DNA of 64,000 nucleotides from a virus. The stretch is taken from IMG/VR virus record IMGVR_UViG_3300033146_004399, positions 1-64,000 of that record; one strand, written 5' to 3'. Shown here in pieces: positions 1 through 9,471 of the stretch (its first letter is position 1; every line of letters begins with the position of its first letter). The notes beneath the pieces are model-generated. The model was not told the origin of the DNA. It saw only the letters and a list, made by a program, of their open reading frames with translations, and did no database searches. A program made the translations under genes and the position numbers.

Positions 1-1
1 T

Positions 2-133
2 ACTTGTTCAAATGGCTGCTCAACTAATTGTTCTTTAGGCTGTGGACAATCATGCCAAACAAGTTGTAAAGCAACATGTCTTAATGGATGTGAAAATTCA
101 TGTACTGCTTCGTGTGTAAATACTAATAGTTAA
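2..133 (+). CDS. CXXX-repeat peptide, C-terminal part (RiPP-type precursor candidate)
   Basis: Only the 3' end lies in the window; the open frame runs in from the left edge and stops with TAA at 131-133. The visible 43 residues hold ten cysteines spaced exactly every four residues (CSNG-CSTN-CSLG-CGQS-CQTS-CKAT-CLNG-CENS-CTAS-C), followed by a short VNTNS tail. The spacer residues are small or polar (S, N, G, T, A), as in peptide substrates of radical SAM maturases. The genes facing it at 169-2924 resemble the modification proteins named in databases for 'CXXX-repeat' peptides, so I infer this is their ribosomally made substrate. The leader and start codon are outside the window. A non-modified Cys-rich metal-binding or fibre segment is the alternative. 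Confidence 0.75.
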   Translation, partial: TCSNGCSTNCSLGCGQSCQTSCKATCLNGCENSCTASCVNTNS

Positions 134-137
134 AAAA

Positions 138-161
138 AATCCTCTCTTTTTAGAGAGGATT
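138..161. terminator. bidirectional intrinsic terminator
   Basis: A perfect 10-bp stem (138-147 with 152-161) and a TTTT loop, flanked by A-rich sequence on the left and a T run on the right, so it has a U tract on both strands. It lies between the converging stop codons of the Cys-repeat peptide (plus strand) and the small gene ending at 169 (minus strand), and can serve both. Confidence 0.85.
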
Positions 162-168
162 TTTTAAA

Positions 169-426
169 TTACAACAGTTGAATTTTTTTGTTATCAAAAT
201 CAACATTCCAACTATTAGTAGGCGTTGTTTGAACGTTTAATCTTTTTTCAGTTTTAGAAAACCATTCATCATATTCTTTACGTGCTGTGATCAATTTATC
301 AACAATAGATTCAGCTATATTTTTGCTGTGATCATCTTTCGCGAGATTATTTAATGCAGCTAAACGTGTATTTAACTCATTAATCTCTTCAATTTCTTTG
401 TCAGTTAAATCAAATTCTTTAATCAT
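169..426 (-). CDS. small CXXX-repeat peptide modification system protein (putative)
   Basis: An 85-residue acidic, helical protein. Features visible are an N-terminal LTDKEIEEI segment, a central R-x-ALNNLAK segment, a DEWF aromatic patch near residue 54 and a C-terminal W-x-VDF-x-x-KKIQL. From memory this order of features matches the short proteins annotated as 'CXXX repeat peptide modification system protein', which sit beside Cys-repeat peptides and a dedicated radical SAM maturase; this is not verified by search. It is the last gene of a four-gene minus-strand unit (2924 to 169) converging on the peptide gene. A leader-binding or scaffold role is inference. The next gene upstream is a diverged paralogue. 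Confidence 0.6.
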   Translation of the reverse strand: MIKEFDLTDKEIEEINELNTRLAALNNLAKDDHSKNIAESIVDKLITARKEYDEWFSKTEKRLNVQTTPTNSWNVDFDNKKIQLL

Positions 427-430
427 AATA

Positions 431-706
431 TTACTCCTTTTTCGTTATATATATTTTTTTTTTAAAATCAACATAATTGCTTGGTGAAGAAACTACATTA
501 AATTTTTTATTTAAATTTTCAATCTCTTTATCAAAAGCCATTTTTGCTTCTACATAGTCATCAATATAAATATTTTCTATATTATCTATTGTATGAAGTA
601 TGCTTAAAAGTTCATATTTATAATATGTTGCTTTTAATATTTCTGTTTCTTTTTCAGTTAATTTAAATATTGAATTAAGTTCTAATGGTTTAAGTTGTAA
701 ATCCAA
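431..706 (-). CDS. second small CXXX-system-like protein, paralogue of the 169-426 gene
   Basis: A 91-residue protein. It shares the layout of its downstream neighbour: FKLTEKETEI at the start, an A-x-x-x-x-D/E-x-E-I segment near residue 55-62, then K-K-F-NVVSSPSN-x-x-DF-KKKIYI at the end, against LNVQTTPTN-x-x-x-VDF-x-x-KKIQL in the neighbour. The first 25 nt overlap the end of the gene at 682-1662, so the two are probably translationally coupled. Two copies of this small protein in one locus suggest either two substrates or a heteromeric helper. No enzymatic motif is visible. Function is inferred only from paralogy and context. Confidence 0.55.
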   Translation of the reverse strand: MDLQLKPLELNSIFKLTEKETEILKATYYKYELLSILHTIDNIENIYIDDYVEAKMAFDKEIENLNKKFNVVSSPSNYVDFKKKIYITKKE

Positions 707-1662
707 TTTTGATTATCCTCCGCTAATTGTAAATAATTAATATAATAATTTTTTATTTTATTAACAAGACACATTTCATTATGAAGTGTAAAATATTCAG
801 TTTCAGCATCAAATTCGTCATTTAATTTATCGAGTATTTGAATCTCATCTAGTGTGATATTGTTTTGTATTTTATTAAATATATGTTTCTGGAATACTGA
901 AATAAAAGTTGTTTTTTTACATTCTGTAAATGCGGGTACTTTATATTCTGTTGTTTCGTTAAAATTAAAATAAATATTTCTATCACAGTAAAAAGTTTCA
1001 CAATTATGGCAAACTGTGTGTGGTTTTGATAAATGAATATATTTTTCATTAAAATTAAAATCTTCAATTTTAACGAAATGTGAAGATTTAGTCCAATATG
1101 ATATAGGATGTCTGTAGACATTTAATTTTGGTGATATGAATACTGAATTTTCTCCAAATGTTTCAAATTTTTCTTTATTAAAAAAACTTGTTAATTGTTT
1201 TATATGTTTATATTTTTTTTCATTAATATTTTTTATAATAAAATCTGCTAATATTTCAAATTGATCAGAAAGTATGTTTTTATCAAAATAATTTTTTATT
1301 TTAAAATCTATAAAACCAGCAGTATTATTATATAAATAAATCATTGATTTTAAAAAATTATTTTCGTCATCTACAATTAAAATAACATTATTAAAAGTAT
1401 TATTGTTAAAATCATTATATTGTGAAGTTTTTAAAATAGTAATATCAGCATTATAATTGTTTGATATCCAAGTATATTTATCAAAAAGTTTTTTTTCTGA
1501 TATATAAAAAATATTAAATTTTTCATTATTTTTTTTTAATATTTCTGACAATTTATCCATATCAGCGTTTATATTATCTTTTATATTATAATTAACGTCA
1601 TTATAATATACTAAATTTTCTGAATCTTCTATTTGAAAATAGAGATTAAATTCTTTATACAT
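682..1662 (-). CDS. CXXX-repeat peptide maturase-like protein with C-terminal Cys cluster
   Basis: A 326-residue protein. The N-terminal two thirds are K/N/I-rich without a motif I can name. Near residues 218-255 there is a cysteine cluster (CHNCETFYC followed about 30 residues later by TECKK), reminiscent of the CHNCE-x-x-x-C segment I recall in proteins annotated as 'CXXX repeat peptide maturase'. In those the cluster usually has one more Cys (C-x-R-C); here that position is Asn (CDRN). It starts at the stop codon of the radical SAM gene (overlap at 1662), so the two are probably made together. I infer an Fe-S or Zn-binding partner of the maturase. The identification needs a profile search. 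Confidence 0.55.
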   Translation of the reverse strand: MYKEFNLYFQIEDSENLVYYNDVNYNIKDNINADMDKLSEILKKNNEKFNIFYISEKKLFDKYTWISNNYNADITILKTSQYNDFNNNTFNNVILIVDDENNFLKSMIYLYNNTAGFIDFKIKNYFDKNILSDQFEILADFIIKNINEKKYKHIKQLTSFFNKEKFETFGENSVFISPKLNVYRHPISYWTKSSHFVKIEDFNFNEKYIHLSKPHTVCHNCETFYCDRNIYFNFNETTEYKVPAFTECKKTTFISVFQKHIFNKIQNNITLDEIQILDKLNDEFDAETEYFTLHNEMCLVNKIKNYYINYLQLAEDNQNWIYNLNH

Positions 1663-2924
1663 TAAGTAAGTTCCTTATTTATTTTATTAACAAGTTCTCG
1701 ATTAATTTCTCTTTTTAGTTTAACTGCATATTTATATTGTAATTTTTGAAATTCACAATGATGTGTCGTTCGATAATAAACAGATTTAGTTTCTTCCCAC
1801 GACCCGCCATAACACATATGGCAAGATGATAATAAATCACAACTTAAACATTCATAATTTGAATTGTCTAAAGCATTTATAGAATGTAACGCTCTTAAAG
1901 GTCCTTCCACAAAATGATGTTTATTGATATTATAAGGTGAAGGTTCATTTAAAGAGTATGGTGACAACCTAAAACATGGATATATTTGTCCATCTACATC
2001 AATGGATCTCATAACCGCAGCACCGCAGTATGGTTTATTAGTAAAAGCATTTTGAATATTAATCTTTTTAGAATATAAATTAGAAGAATTTTGCTTATCA
2101 CCTAATACAATTGAATTTGTTTTATATTGAGGTATATGACGATCTCCTACCACAGAAACATATTTATTTTGTTCCCATAGTTTATATTTAATAATATAAT
2201 CTGTTAATAATATTAATTGTTCTTCATATATTTCAAGCGATATTTGCTTTTCTTTTTCAGAGCCCCAAACATCTTCAAATACAACATTCATATTTACTGT
2301 ATTTAAATTTAATTCATTCCATAAATATTTTGTTGATTCAAATATATATTTTAAAGTATCTGGCCCAATTGTAACTTTAGTTCCATAAATATTAAATTTT
2401 TTTTGATATTTACGGACATTACTTACAATTTTGTCCCAACTACCAGATCCGTCTGCTTTAACACGGTATAGATCATGTTGTTCTTTTATACCATCTACAG
2501 TCACTGATACAGACACTTTTCCAATTTTATTAATTTTTTCTACAATAGGTATTTTTTTCTCTAAAAGTAAACCATTAGTTCCTAAAGAGATTACCCATTT
2601 ATCATAGAAGCGAGGATATTTATATAATAATTTAAGAGATTCTTCTATAAGTTTATTTGTTCTTTTTATATTTACCCATGGTTCTGGATAAAATTCCAAT
2701 ATTATTCCGTTTTTAGCTCTATAAGAATGATTTGAGTTATTATGATAATAATCTAATAATTCATCTAATGAATTTAACACTTTATTTATATCATAATCAT
2801 TATCAGGACTTTTGTGCAAGTAACAATAAGAACACCTTAATGAACAATCTCTTGAAGTTATAACAGAAATTGATGTATAATTATTCAAATTACTAATTTC
2901 ATCTACATATTTTTTAAATTCCAT
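1662..2924 (-). CDS. radical SAM/SPASM peptide maturase, CXXX-repeat target type (putative)
   Basis: A 420-residue radical SAM enzyme. The cluster-binding CX3CX2C motif is at residues 27-34 (C-SLR-C-SY-C), followed by a barrel with SLGTNG and SVTVDG strands. The C-terminal region (about residues 300-400) has at least six cysteines in SPASM style: PYCGAA, IYPCFR, ECLSCDLLSSCHMCYGG and HHCEF, which would bind auxiliary 4Fe-4S clusters. Such enzymes make thioether or C-C crosslinks in ribosomal peptides. It is the first gene of the minus-strand unit facing the Cys-repeat peptide at 2-133, its likely substrate. AdoMet chemistry is well supported by the motifs; substrate and bond type are inference. 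Confidence 0.85.
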   Translation of the reverse strand: MEFKKYVDEISNLNNYTSISVITSRDCSLRCSYCYLHKSPDNDYDINKVLNSLDELLDYYHNNSNHSYRAKNGIILEFYPEPWVNIKRTNKLIEESLKLLYKYPRFYDKWVISLGTNGLLLEKKIPIVEKINKIGKVSVSVTVDGIKEQHDLYRVKADGSGSWDKIVSNVRKYQKKFNIYGTKVTIGPDTLKYIFESTKYLWNELNLNTVNMNVVFEDVWGSEKEKQISLEIYEEQLILLTDYIIKYKLWEQNKYVSVVGDRHIPQYKTNSIVLGDKQNSSNLYSKKINIQNAFTNKPYCGAAVMRSIDVDGQIYPCFRLSPYSLNEPSPYNINKHHFVEGPLRALHSINALDNSNYECLSCDLLSSCHMCYGGSWEETKSVYYRTTHHCEFQKLQYKYAVKLKREINRELVNKINKELT

Positions 2925-2985
2925 ATATTTAATTATGCTTTAATTTTGGATATTTAATCAAATATGTTATAAAAAAGGAAATAAT

Positions 2986-3625
2986 ATGAAAATTATGTAT
3001 GTTTTATTATTATTGAAATTATAAATAGAGATAGTTTTGCTGTAGAAATTGATTTGTTAAGAAGTACTATCGATGGCTGGTGTGAAAAAGGTATATATGT
3101 TGAAACTCCTCAGTATAAATTTAATTATGTTGATTTAAATAGAAATTGATCAATAAAAAATTTAATTACAGATATTCATTACGGCGATAATAGCATAAAA
3201 CCTAGCACCGAAGAGTCTGCATCATTTTCAGAACCTGAAACAAAAACTATGTATTCATTTATTTTAAAATTAAAACATCAATATTTAGATTTAATTATAA
3301 TAATAAGTTATTATAGTTATACTCTTAACCATGATTCTAATTGGTATGATATAATCAGTTTATATTTATAACAATGGTAACTGTATTGCAGTAGATAAAA
3401 TCTTTAAAAATAGCTGCAATATGTTGTAACACAAATAATTACAAATTAGTAGAAAAATGGACCAAATATGAAATAAATGATGAATTTATAAATTAAACAG
3501 GAGAGTAAAATACAACAGCTATAGATGTAGAACCTCTTAATAATAAAAATATATATTTTTCATTTGAAGAAACAAATAATTATATATTAAATTTTGATGC
3601 TATTCAAACATTACGCCAACAGTAA
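2986..3625 (+). pseudogene. decayed plus-strand gene of unknown function
   Basis: This roughly 700-base stretch has no intact gene but shows gene-like remains on the plus strand. A start codon at 2986 with an AAGGAA ribosome site gives MKIMYVLLLLKL and then a stop. After a frameshift the reading continues as EIINRDSFAVEIDLLRST and WCEKGIYVETPQYKF up to a stop near 3150. Further in-frame pieces follow (for example HYGDNSIKPSTEESASF) and end at TAA 3623-3625. Several stops and frameshifts separate the pieces, so it cannot encode one protein. I do not recognise the family. Confidence 0.4.
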
Positions 3626-4130
3626 ACATAATTTATTATATTGTAATAAAAAGTGTTCTTATTTGAATTTAATTATAAATTCAACACCTTTATTTTTCTC
3701 ACTTATACATTCTATCACACCGCAAGATTTCTCATATATAAGTGTATAAACTATATTTAAGCCTAAACCAGTGAATCCTCTTCCTCTCTTAGTTGTATAG
3801 AATGGTTCATATATTTTACTTATATCTTCTATACCTATACCGTTATCTTTGTAGATTAAACACCAATTATCTCCACATTTATCAAAACTAATGTTTATTA
3901 AACCTTTTTCCACCCCTTCGAACCTATGATCAATCGAATTGGTAACAAAGTTTGTTAACACCTGTGCAAGAGCTGAAGGGAATGTCTCAATTTCAACGTC
4001 TAATATATCCAACTCATATGTATGCTTCGTCATTTTAAACCCTGGATAAAGAGAGTGCATTATTGAACTTATATACTCTTTAACATTTATAACTCTTTTG
4101 TTTTCTGTTGCTTGATCAATAGATATATCC

Positions 4131-4547
<417 letters not shown>

Positions 4548-4582
4548 ATCGATATTATCTTAAGTATTTATTAAATTAAGTT

Positions 4583-5545
4583 TTATTTATGAGGAAAACT
4601 ATAATTTTTAATATATTGAGGTATATTATATTCAATACCTAAATCGTCTTCATATAATATTTTATAAGTTAGATTATGCTCAGCGCAGTATTTTCTAGCA
4701 GCTTCTGCTTTAGCTTCTTTTTTAGTTTTATTTAAATAAAACACATTGTATGAATTTACTTCAATCAAATTTTTATTATTTATTAAAAAATCCGGTAAAT
4801 ATGTATGTTTTTCACCATTCACTTCATATGGAATACACGGATAATCTGTTTTATATTCGTTAACAGTATCATCACCTTCTAATTGTTCCATATATTTTAG
4901 TTCTAATTTTGATCTATAATGAATATATTTATTGTTTTTAATACTCCAATATTTACCAATAAATTTTCCCGTGGTCTTTCTTGTTCCGTCCGCAAAAGCT
5001 TTTCTATGCACCGCAGATATTTTTCGTTTCGTTTCTTCAGATAATGGAATACCTCGATGGCCTGCTGCAGATTTTTCTACTTGCTCTGGTGGAAGTTTTC
5101 GCCCAGTTAAAGCCTTCTTGACAGCCTCTTTTTGTTTAACAGTTTTATTTCTTTTAATAGCATTTTCAGACGCCTTCTTTCTAAATTCTTCTGTTTGTGA
5201 AGGGTGAGTACCATCTTTGGCACGTTGCCTTGTTATTTCAGCCATTTTTTTTCTTGCTTCCGGATCGTTAGCCCATCTAGCTTTACCACTTTCAGACAAT
5301 TTTAATTTAGTTTCTTTAGACGCCTTCTTACCCTTATTAGCAACAGCTGATTTTTCTGCTCTCCGTTTCTTTAATACTTCAGATGTAATTTCTGCGCCAT
5401 ACTTCTTCATATATTCACGAGGTTTAATTTCAGGATGTTTGAAACGTATATGATTCTGAATAGTTGTAGGATGAGTATACCCGCAGATTTGACATATAAC
5501 ATCTTTCTCAAATTTAATAGAACAAATTACTTTTTTATTAGTCAT
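4583..5545 (-). CDS. homing endonuclease-like protein: zinc finger, NUMOD3 repeats, PD-(D/E)xK-like nuclease domain
   Basis: A 320-residue basic protein. Residues 18-37 hold C-x2-C followed by a spaced H-x4-H pair (CQIC ... HIRFKH), a DNA-binding zinc finger. Residues 60-190 contain NUMOD3-type helices (SKETKLKLSESGKARW and SEETKRKISAVHRKAF). The C-terminal part has YRSKLELKYMEQL, YLPDFLI and LIEVNS, spaced like the E...PD...E-x-K core of the TnsA/VSR-like fold, although the last position is Asn rather than Lys. I infer a site-specific DNA endonuclease that spreads its own gene. An AAGATAT box and AGGAGA ribosome site precede the start. It stands alone between a kinase remnant and a tail gene. 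Confidence 0.7.
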   Translation of the reverse strand: MTNKKVICSIKFEKDVICQICGYTHPTTIQNHIRFKHPEIKPREYMKKYGAEITSEVLKKRRAEKSAVANKGKKASKETKLKLSESGKARWANDPEARKKMAEITRQRAKDGTHPSQTEEFRKKASENAIKRNKTVKQKEAVKKALTGRKLPPEQVEKSAAGHRGIPLSEETKRKISAVHRKAFADGTRKTTGKFIGKYWSIKNNKYIHYRSKLELKYMEQLEGDDTVNEYKTDYPCIPYEVNGEKHTYLPDFLINNKNLIEVNSYNVFYLNKTKKEAKAEAARKYCAEHNLTYKILYEDDLGIEYNIPQYIKNYSFPHK

Positions 5546-5624
5546 AGCATATCTCCTATATATCTTATAAGAAATATGCTTTTGATGTCGCTTTTAATTG
5601 AAATTGGAGAAAAGAAATAAACAT

Positions 5625-5657
5625 TTAACTCCAAGACCAATTAAATACTACGTCAAA
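5625..5657 (-). other. out-of-frame second copy of the 3' end of the neighbouring tail gene
   Basis: Read on the minus strand this segment encodes F-DVVFNWSWS-stop, directly after the real gene end DVVFNWSWKF-stop. The two copies use different codons for the same residues (GTA GTA TTT TCT here against GTG GTC TTC AGT in the gene). It is out of frame with the gene and is probably the displaced original terminus. Confidence 0.65.
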
Positions 5658-6426
5658 ATTTCCAACTCCAATTGAAGACCACGTCAATTGATTCATCTTT
5701 AACTATACCTCTGAAAGTTCTATAAGAAAGCATCATACCAGTTCTCATGTTAACATTATCACCAACTTTAAGAGCAGCATCACAAAAAAGACCAGCTTCA
5801 GATATTACTTTTCCATTATATGGGTAAGAAGCATCACCTCCTGGAAGTTTAACCGAATAAGTTACTTTATTAATAGTATTAGACGAAGCTTCTGAAAGAA
5901 CAATATGCTGTGTAGTTATTGTTCTGTCTATAACAACAAAAGGATTTGTACTATCAAAACCCACAAGTTCAGTTGCATCTGTCTGAACATCTTCTTTAGG
6001 ATTTAATGAAGCATCCAAACCACCTGTACCAAATCTCATTTTTGTAGGGAAGAAAGGATATATAGGAGTCCCGTTTACAATATTAGCATCTAACGAATCA
6101 CCAGTCAAAACATCTCTTTTCTGTACTAAACCATTAAGAGAATTACTATAAGTCCATGGGCTAGAAGTTATGAGATTAGTGTTACTGCCGTCTTCGTAAT
6201 GATTTATTGTATAAGGTGTTCCCCCAACATCATTTACTTCTTCACCGTGATTTCCCCAAGTACAAAATGGTCTTCCAGCACTAAGGAAAGCTATAGAATG
6301 TTTAGCCCAATCCTGCAATTGATTATGGTCATCATCGTGTCTTATTATTTCTCCAGTATGGTGATCACTGACAATAACCTCTAGTGAACCATATGGTAAT
6401 TTAAAATTTTCTGTAAATCCAAACAT
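5653..6426 (-). CDS. putative tail/baseplate-associated virion protein
   Basis: A 257-residue protein. N-terminal half: LPYGSLEVIVSDHHTGEIIRH and DWAKHSIAFLSAGRPF. C-terminal half: a beta-rich domain with VTYSVKLPGG, ISEAGLFCDA, MRTGMMLSYRTFRGIVKDES and the end VVFNWSWKF. The E-x-GLF ... R-x-F-x-x-IVK ... V-x-W-x-W pattern is common in small phage tail or baseplate proteins. It lies just downstream of the 1009-residue tail protein in the same direction, with a TATAAAGATAAG box and AGGAGA ribosome site ahead of its start. The last ten codons are unusually GC-rich and duplicated downstream. The exact virion position is unknown. Confidence 0.6.
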   Translation of the reverse strand: MFGFTENFKLPYGSLEVIVSDHHTGEIIRHDDDHNQLQDWAKHSIAFLSAGRPFCTWGNHGEEVNDVGGTPYTINHYEDGSNTNLITSSPWTYSNSLNGLVQKRDVLTGDSLDANIVNGTPIYPFFPTKMRFGTGGLDASLNPKEDVQTDATELVGFDSTNPFVVIDRTITTQHIVLSEASSNTINKVTYSVKLPGGDASYPYNGKVISEAGLFCDAALKVGDNVNMRTGMMLSYRTFRGIVKDESIDVVFNWSWKF

Positions 6427-6450
6427 ATATAATCTCCTTAATTCTTATCT

Positions 6451-9400
6451 TTATACATCTATTGTAAATTGCATAATATCTTGGTAGTCAGACCAATCTT
6501 TATTATGTTTTTTGTATTTGTAAGCCCAATAATATATATTATTAGGTAAGTTTAACCTCACTTCAGTTGATGTAGTTTTTAAATTAAAAACTACATCAGT
6601 AAAATTAACGTCTCGTGCAACAATAATTTCATATTTTTCGACATTTAATCCGATTTTCCATCTAATACTAAAATTTATAGATGTTAACACTCCAGTTGAT
6701 TCTTCGTATACAGGTTCTATATATTGATAATTTAAATCATTTAATATTTGCCCATCATATGGGAAAAGAATACTATTTATTTCAAATCTATATATAGGAG
6801 ACCATTGACCCCAATCAAATTTGTTAGCAGTTATTGCTAATAAACTAATAAATCTGTCTTCTTGTTGAACGGTTAAATTCACTCTTTTTGTATATACAGT
6901 TCCATCAAACGTGAAATATTCAGTTTTAAAATTTGTGTCTCCCGGCTCCAACCATCTGTCTTCGGCTAAAAAAGTAGCTTCATATATTAAGAGTTCATTT
7001 ATAGATTGTTCAATTCCATTAATTTTTTCTATAGACCACTCATTAACATTAAGATTGTTTTTAGTTCTTATTCGCCAATAATAATTATCATTATCTAGTA
7101 TAACATTTTGAATATTAGTAGTTGTATTGTTCAAGAATTCATTTAATAAAATATTACTAAAATTGATATCTTTAGACACTTGAATCCAATAACCTTCTTG
7201 CGCTAATATTTCTTCCCATATAAAATTTATATTATTAACTCCTAATACCATACTAGGTGCAGGAACTACATTTATTGGATATGATGGGTAGGGACGATAA
7301 GAATAATTGAGCCATTTATTATATCTATCGTCTATAGCATGAAACCATGTTGCCGGTTCATTATGATATATATAATATTTTTCACTATCTTCTATTTTAT
7401 ATAAATCACCATCTGTAGCTGTAAAGAGAATTAGTTCTGAATATGTAGAAAATATATGATCTTCGGCAACAACCGGTGGATTAATATAAGTTACTAATTC
7501 CCATATTGGCGCAGGGTCTTTATATATATAATATAAATTTGTCTCTTCTACATAAGCTATTGTGCCTACTTCTTCTATAGTTGGAAGGTCTATATAATTA
7601 ATGTAGATATCATCATAATCTAAATCGTTAACATTTTTAATTACTATATCTAAATTATCAAAGTTTAAATATTTTGCCCCATTGTGATAAACATTTGTTA
7701 TGTGGGATGGATGTCCTGGTTGTCTAATATAGACGCCGTCATGTTTAAGAAAAGCTCCAACAGTATCATCTCCACCTAAATTCATATTATTTGTTATTGA
7801 AACAAACATAGAATCACTTTGCATATATGACATTTTATTATTACCATCTAGTGTATAGAAATAATCTTCAACATTTTCATAAGGGAAAAATTCTCCATTT
7901 TCCGTATTACCAAATGTTTTTGTAATTTCAGCCTCTAAATACTCATCGACATTTTCCATTATATTAACATTTTCAATCCATGGTAGAAGATTAATATTAA
8001 CCCATGTAAATAAATAAGTTGGAGATAGAAAGCGTATATACTTTTTAATCGTCTCATTATCCGTTGACGAAAGATTAACTTTATCAAAGAATGGATTGAG
8101 TTGATATTCTATTAAATTAGTTTTAAAATATTTCCATGGATTAGAATGATATTTTTGTTCCAGATTGTTATATGATTCTACACCAAGCATATAATTTACA
8201 GGATTTGAACAACCATTAGTAAGAAGAGTATCGTATTCTAGTGACCAATCATTTAGATTTCTAATTTGTTCTAAATTTGGAGCTGGACTATTATAATCGG
8301 TTTCATATATAGGGTTTAAAGTTGTTAAATAATATTCTACATTTTCGACATCTATACTTGGAAAACCTTCTGGATTTTTAACGTCTCTATTGAAATAAAA
8401 TTCTTTGAGATTAACGTTAAAACCAAGGAATTTGAAAAAGAATGAGAAGGAATAATTTGTACCTTTAATTTTATAAATTTCAATTATATTTTTTAATAAT
8501 TCTCTAAATGATACATTTGAGAGAGCAAAATCTTCTTTTTCATACCCAAGCATTTGACCTAAGTATTCTAACAACTCATCCGGTGTTTCATCAATATCAT
8601 ATACGTCTTGAAGACGAATCAATTTATCTTCAAGTTGATCCAATTTTCTGCCTATACTTTCCATGAAAAGTTTTATCTTTGGCTCTTCTTTCATTAAATC
8701 TCTATCATATTCAGGAATGAATTGCCAAATATTTTTTTCATAAAAATTGTCAGTAACACCATATCTGTAAAGATATACAGTCATATTTAAAAGTTCTAAA
8801 AGATTAGTATGAAGTGCAGATTGATATTGATTCCATGGCGGAGACATGCCCATATCCACAAGACCATAAAGAGAAGCAATTATATCTATTAAATCTTCGC
8901 CTAGTACTTCATATATATCACCTAAAATAGGATTTGGCATGAGGTCAGATATTCGTATAACAGTGCCAACGGCCGTTGTACTCTCTACTTTCTCCCAAAC
9001 AACATTACCATCGTTATCTTCTACAGCCATAAAATATCCACTTTCATCTTCCCAAACTTTATATCCATGTTGCTGGTAAAGAGAATCTAAATATACAAGT
9101 CTAGATTTGTCTCTAGATTCTGGATCTTCTGCCCAAAAACCGTCCCATATATAATATTTTCCTGGGTATGGGTTGGACACAAAATAAATATCACCTTGAT
9201 TTAAATTTATTGTAGGAAGATTTGCATATTCTGTAACTTCACCTTTGACGGGATTATCTTGGTCTGGTTCAAATGATGTAGGAGTTTTAGATTTATAAAT
9301 AGTTTGCAAATCATATTCTACTATTTTATCATGATTGAGGATAAAAAATTCAGCAACTCTTTTAATACCATCGATATCAATACCAAATTCTTCATACATC

Positions 9401-9471
9401 TGAGAGAGAGCAGGATGTTTTTTGAAAAGTTGATATACACGTTGTGTTGTATCATAATATATTCTTGCCAC
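6451..9471 (-). CDS. large tail/baseplate wedge protein with P2 gpI-like region
   Basis: A protein of about 1006 residues. Residues around 270-350 (YDRDLMKEEPKIKLFMESIG, then DETPDELLEYLGQMLGYE and FRELLKNIIEIYKIKGT) resemble the phage tail protein I / Tail_P2_I region, which joins baseplate wedge to tail fibre. The N-terminal 180 residues hold a 'W-x-x-W'-type module (LNQGDIYFVSNPYPGKYYIW) also seen in the 1552-residue protein. The C-terminal third has two or three fibronectin-like beta domains (IQVSKDINFSNIL, YEIIVARDVNFTDV). GTG at 9471 overlaps the stop of the preceding small ORF (TAGTG) and has better spacing from GGGTGGGA than the alternative GTG at 9480. It follows the baseplate J-like gene, as expected for a wedge component. 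Confidence 0.75.
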   Translation of the reverse strand: MARIYYDTTQRVYQLFKKHPALSQMYEEFGIDIDGIKRVAEFFILNHDKIVEYDLQTIYKSKTPTSFEPDQDNPVKGEVTEYANLPTINLNQGDIYFVSNPYPGKYYIWDGFWAEDPESRDKSRLVYLDSLYQQHGYKVWEDESGYFMAVEDNDGNVVWEKVESTTAVGTVIRISDLMPNPILGDIYEVLGEDLIDIIASLYGLVDMGMSPPWNQYQSALHTNLLELLNMTVYLYRYGVTDNFYEKNIWQFIPEYDRDLMKEEPKIKLFMESIGRKLDQLEDKLIRLQDVYDIDETPDELLEYLGQMLGYEKEDFALSNVSFRELLKNIIEIYKIKGTNYSFSFFFKFLGFNVNLKEFYFNRDVKNPEGFPSIDVENVEYYLTTLNPIYETDYNSPAPNLEQIRNLNDWSLEYDTLLTNGCSNPVNYMLGVESYNNLEQKYHSNPWKYFKTNLIEYQLNPFFDKVNLSSTDNETIKKYIRFLSPTYLFTWVNINLLPWIENVNIMENVDEYLEAEITKTFGNTENGEFFPYENVEDYFYTLDGNNKMSYMQSDSMFVSITNNMNLGGDDTVGAFLKHDGVYIRQPGHPSHITNVYHNGAKYLNFDNLDIVIKNVNDLDYDDIYINYIDLPTIEEVGTIAYVEETNLYYIYKDPAPIWELVTYINPPVVAEDHIFSTYSELILFTATDGDLYKIEDSEKYYIYHNEPATWFHAIDDRYNKWLNYSYRPYPSYPINVVPAPSMVLGVNNINFIWEEILAQEGYWIQVSKDINFSNILLNEFLNNTTTNIQNVILDNDNYYWRIRTKNNLNVNEWSIEKINGIEQSINELLIYEATFLAEDRWLEPGDTNFKTEYFTFDGTVYTKRVNLTVQQEDRFISLLAITANKFDWGQWSPIYRFEINSILFPYDGQILNDLNYQYIEPVYEESTGVLTSINFSIRWKIGLNVEKYEIIVARDVNFTDVVFNLKTTSTEVRLNLPNNIYYWAYKYKKHNKDWSDYQDIMQFTIDV

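Noticed and set aside
4932-5453. Two plus-strand hydrophobic ORFs opposite the NUMOD3 endonuclease
   Set aside because: They result from Lys/Glu-rich codons read backwards; no ribosome sites or promoters.
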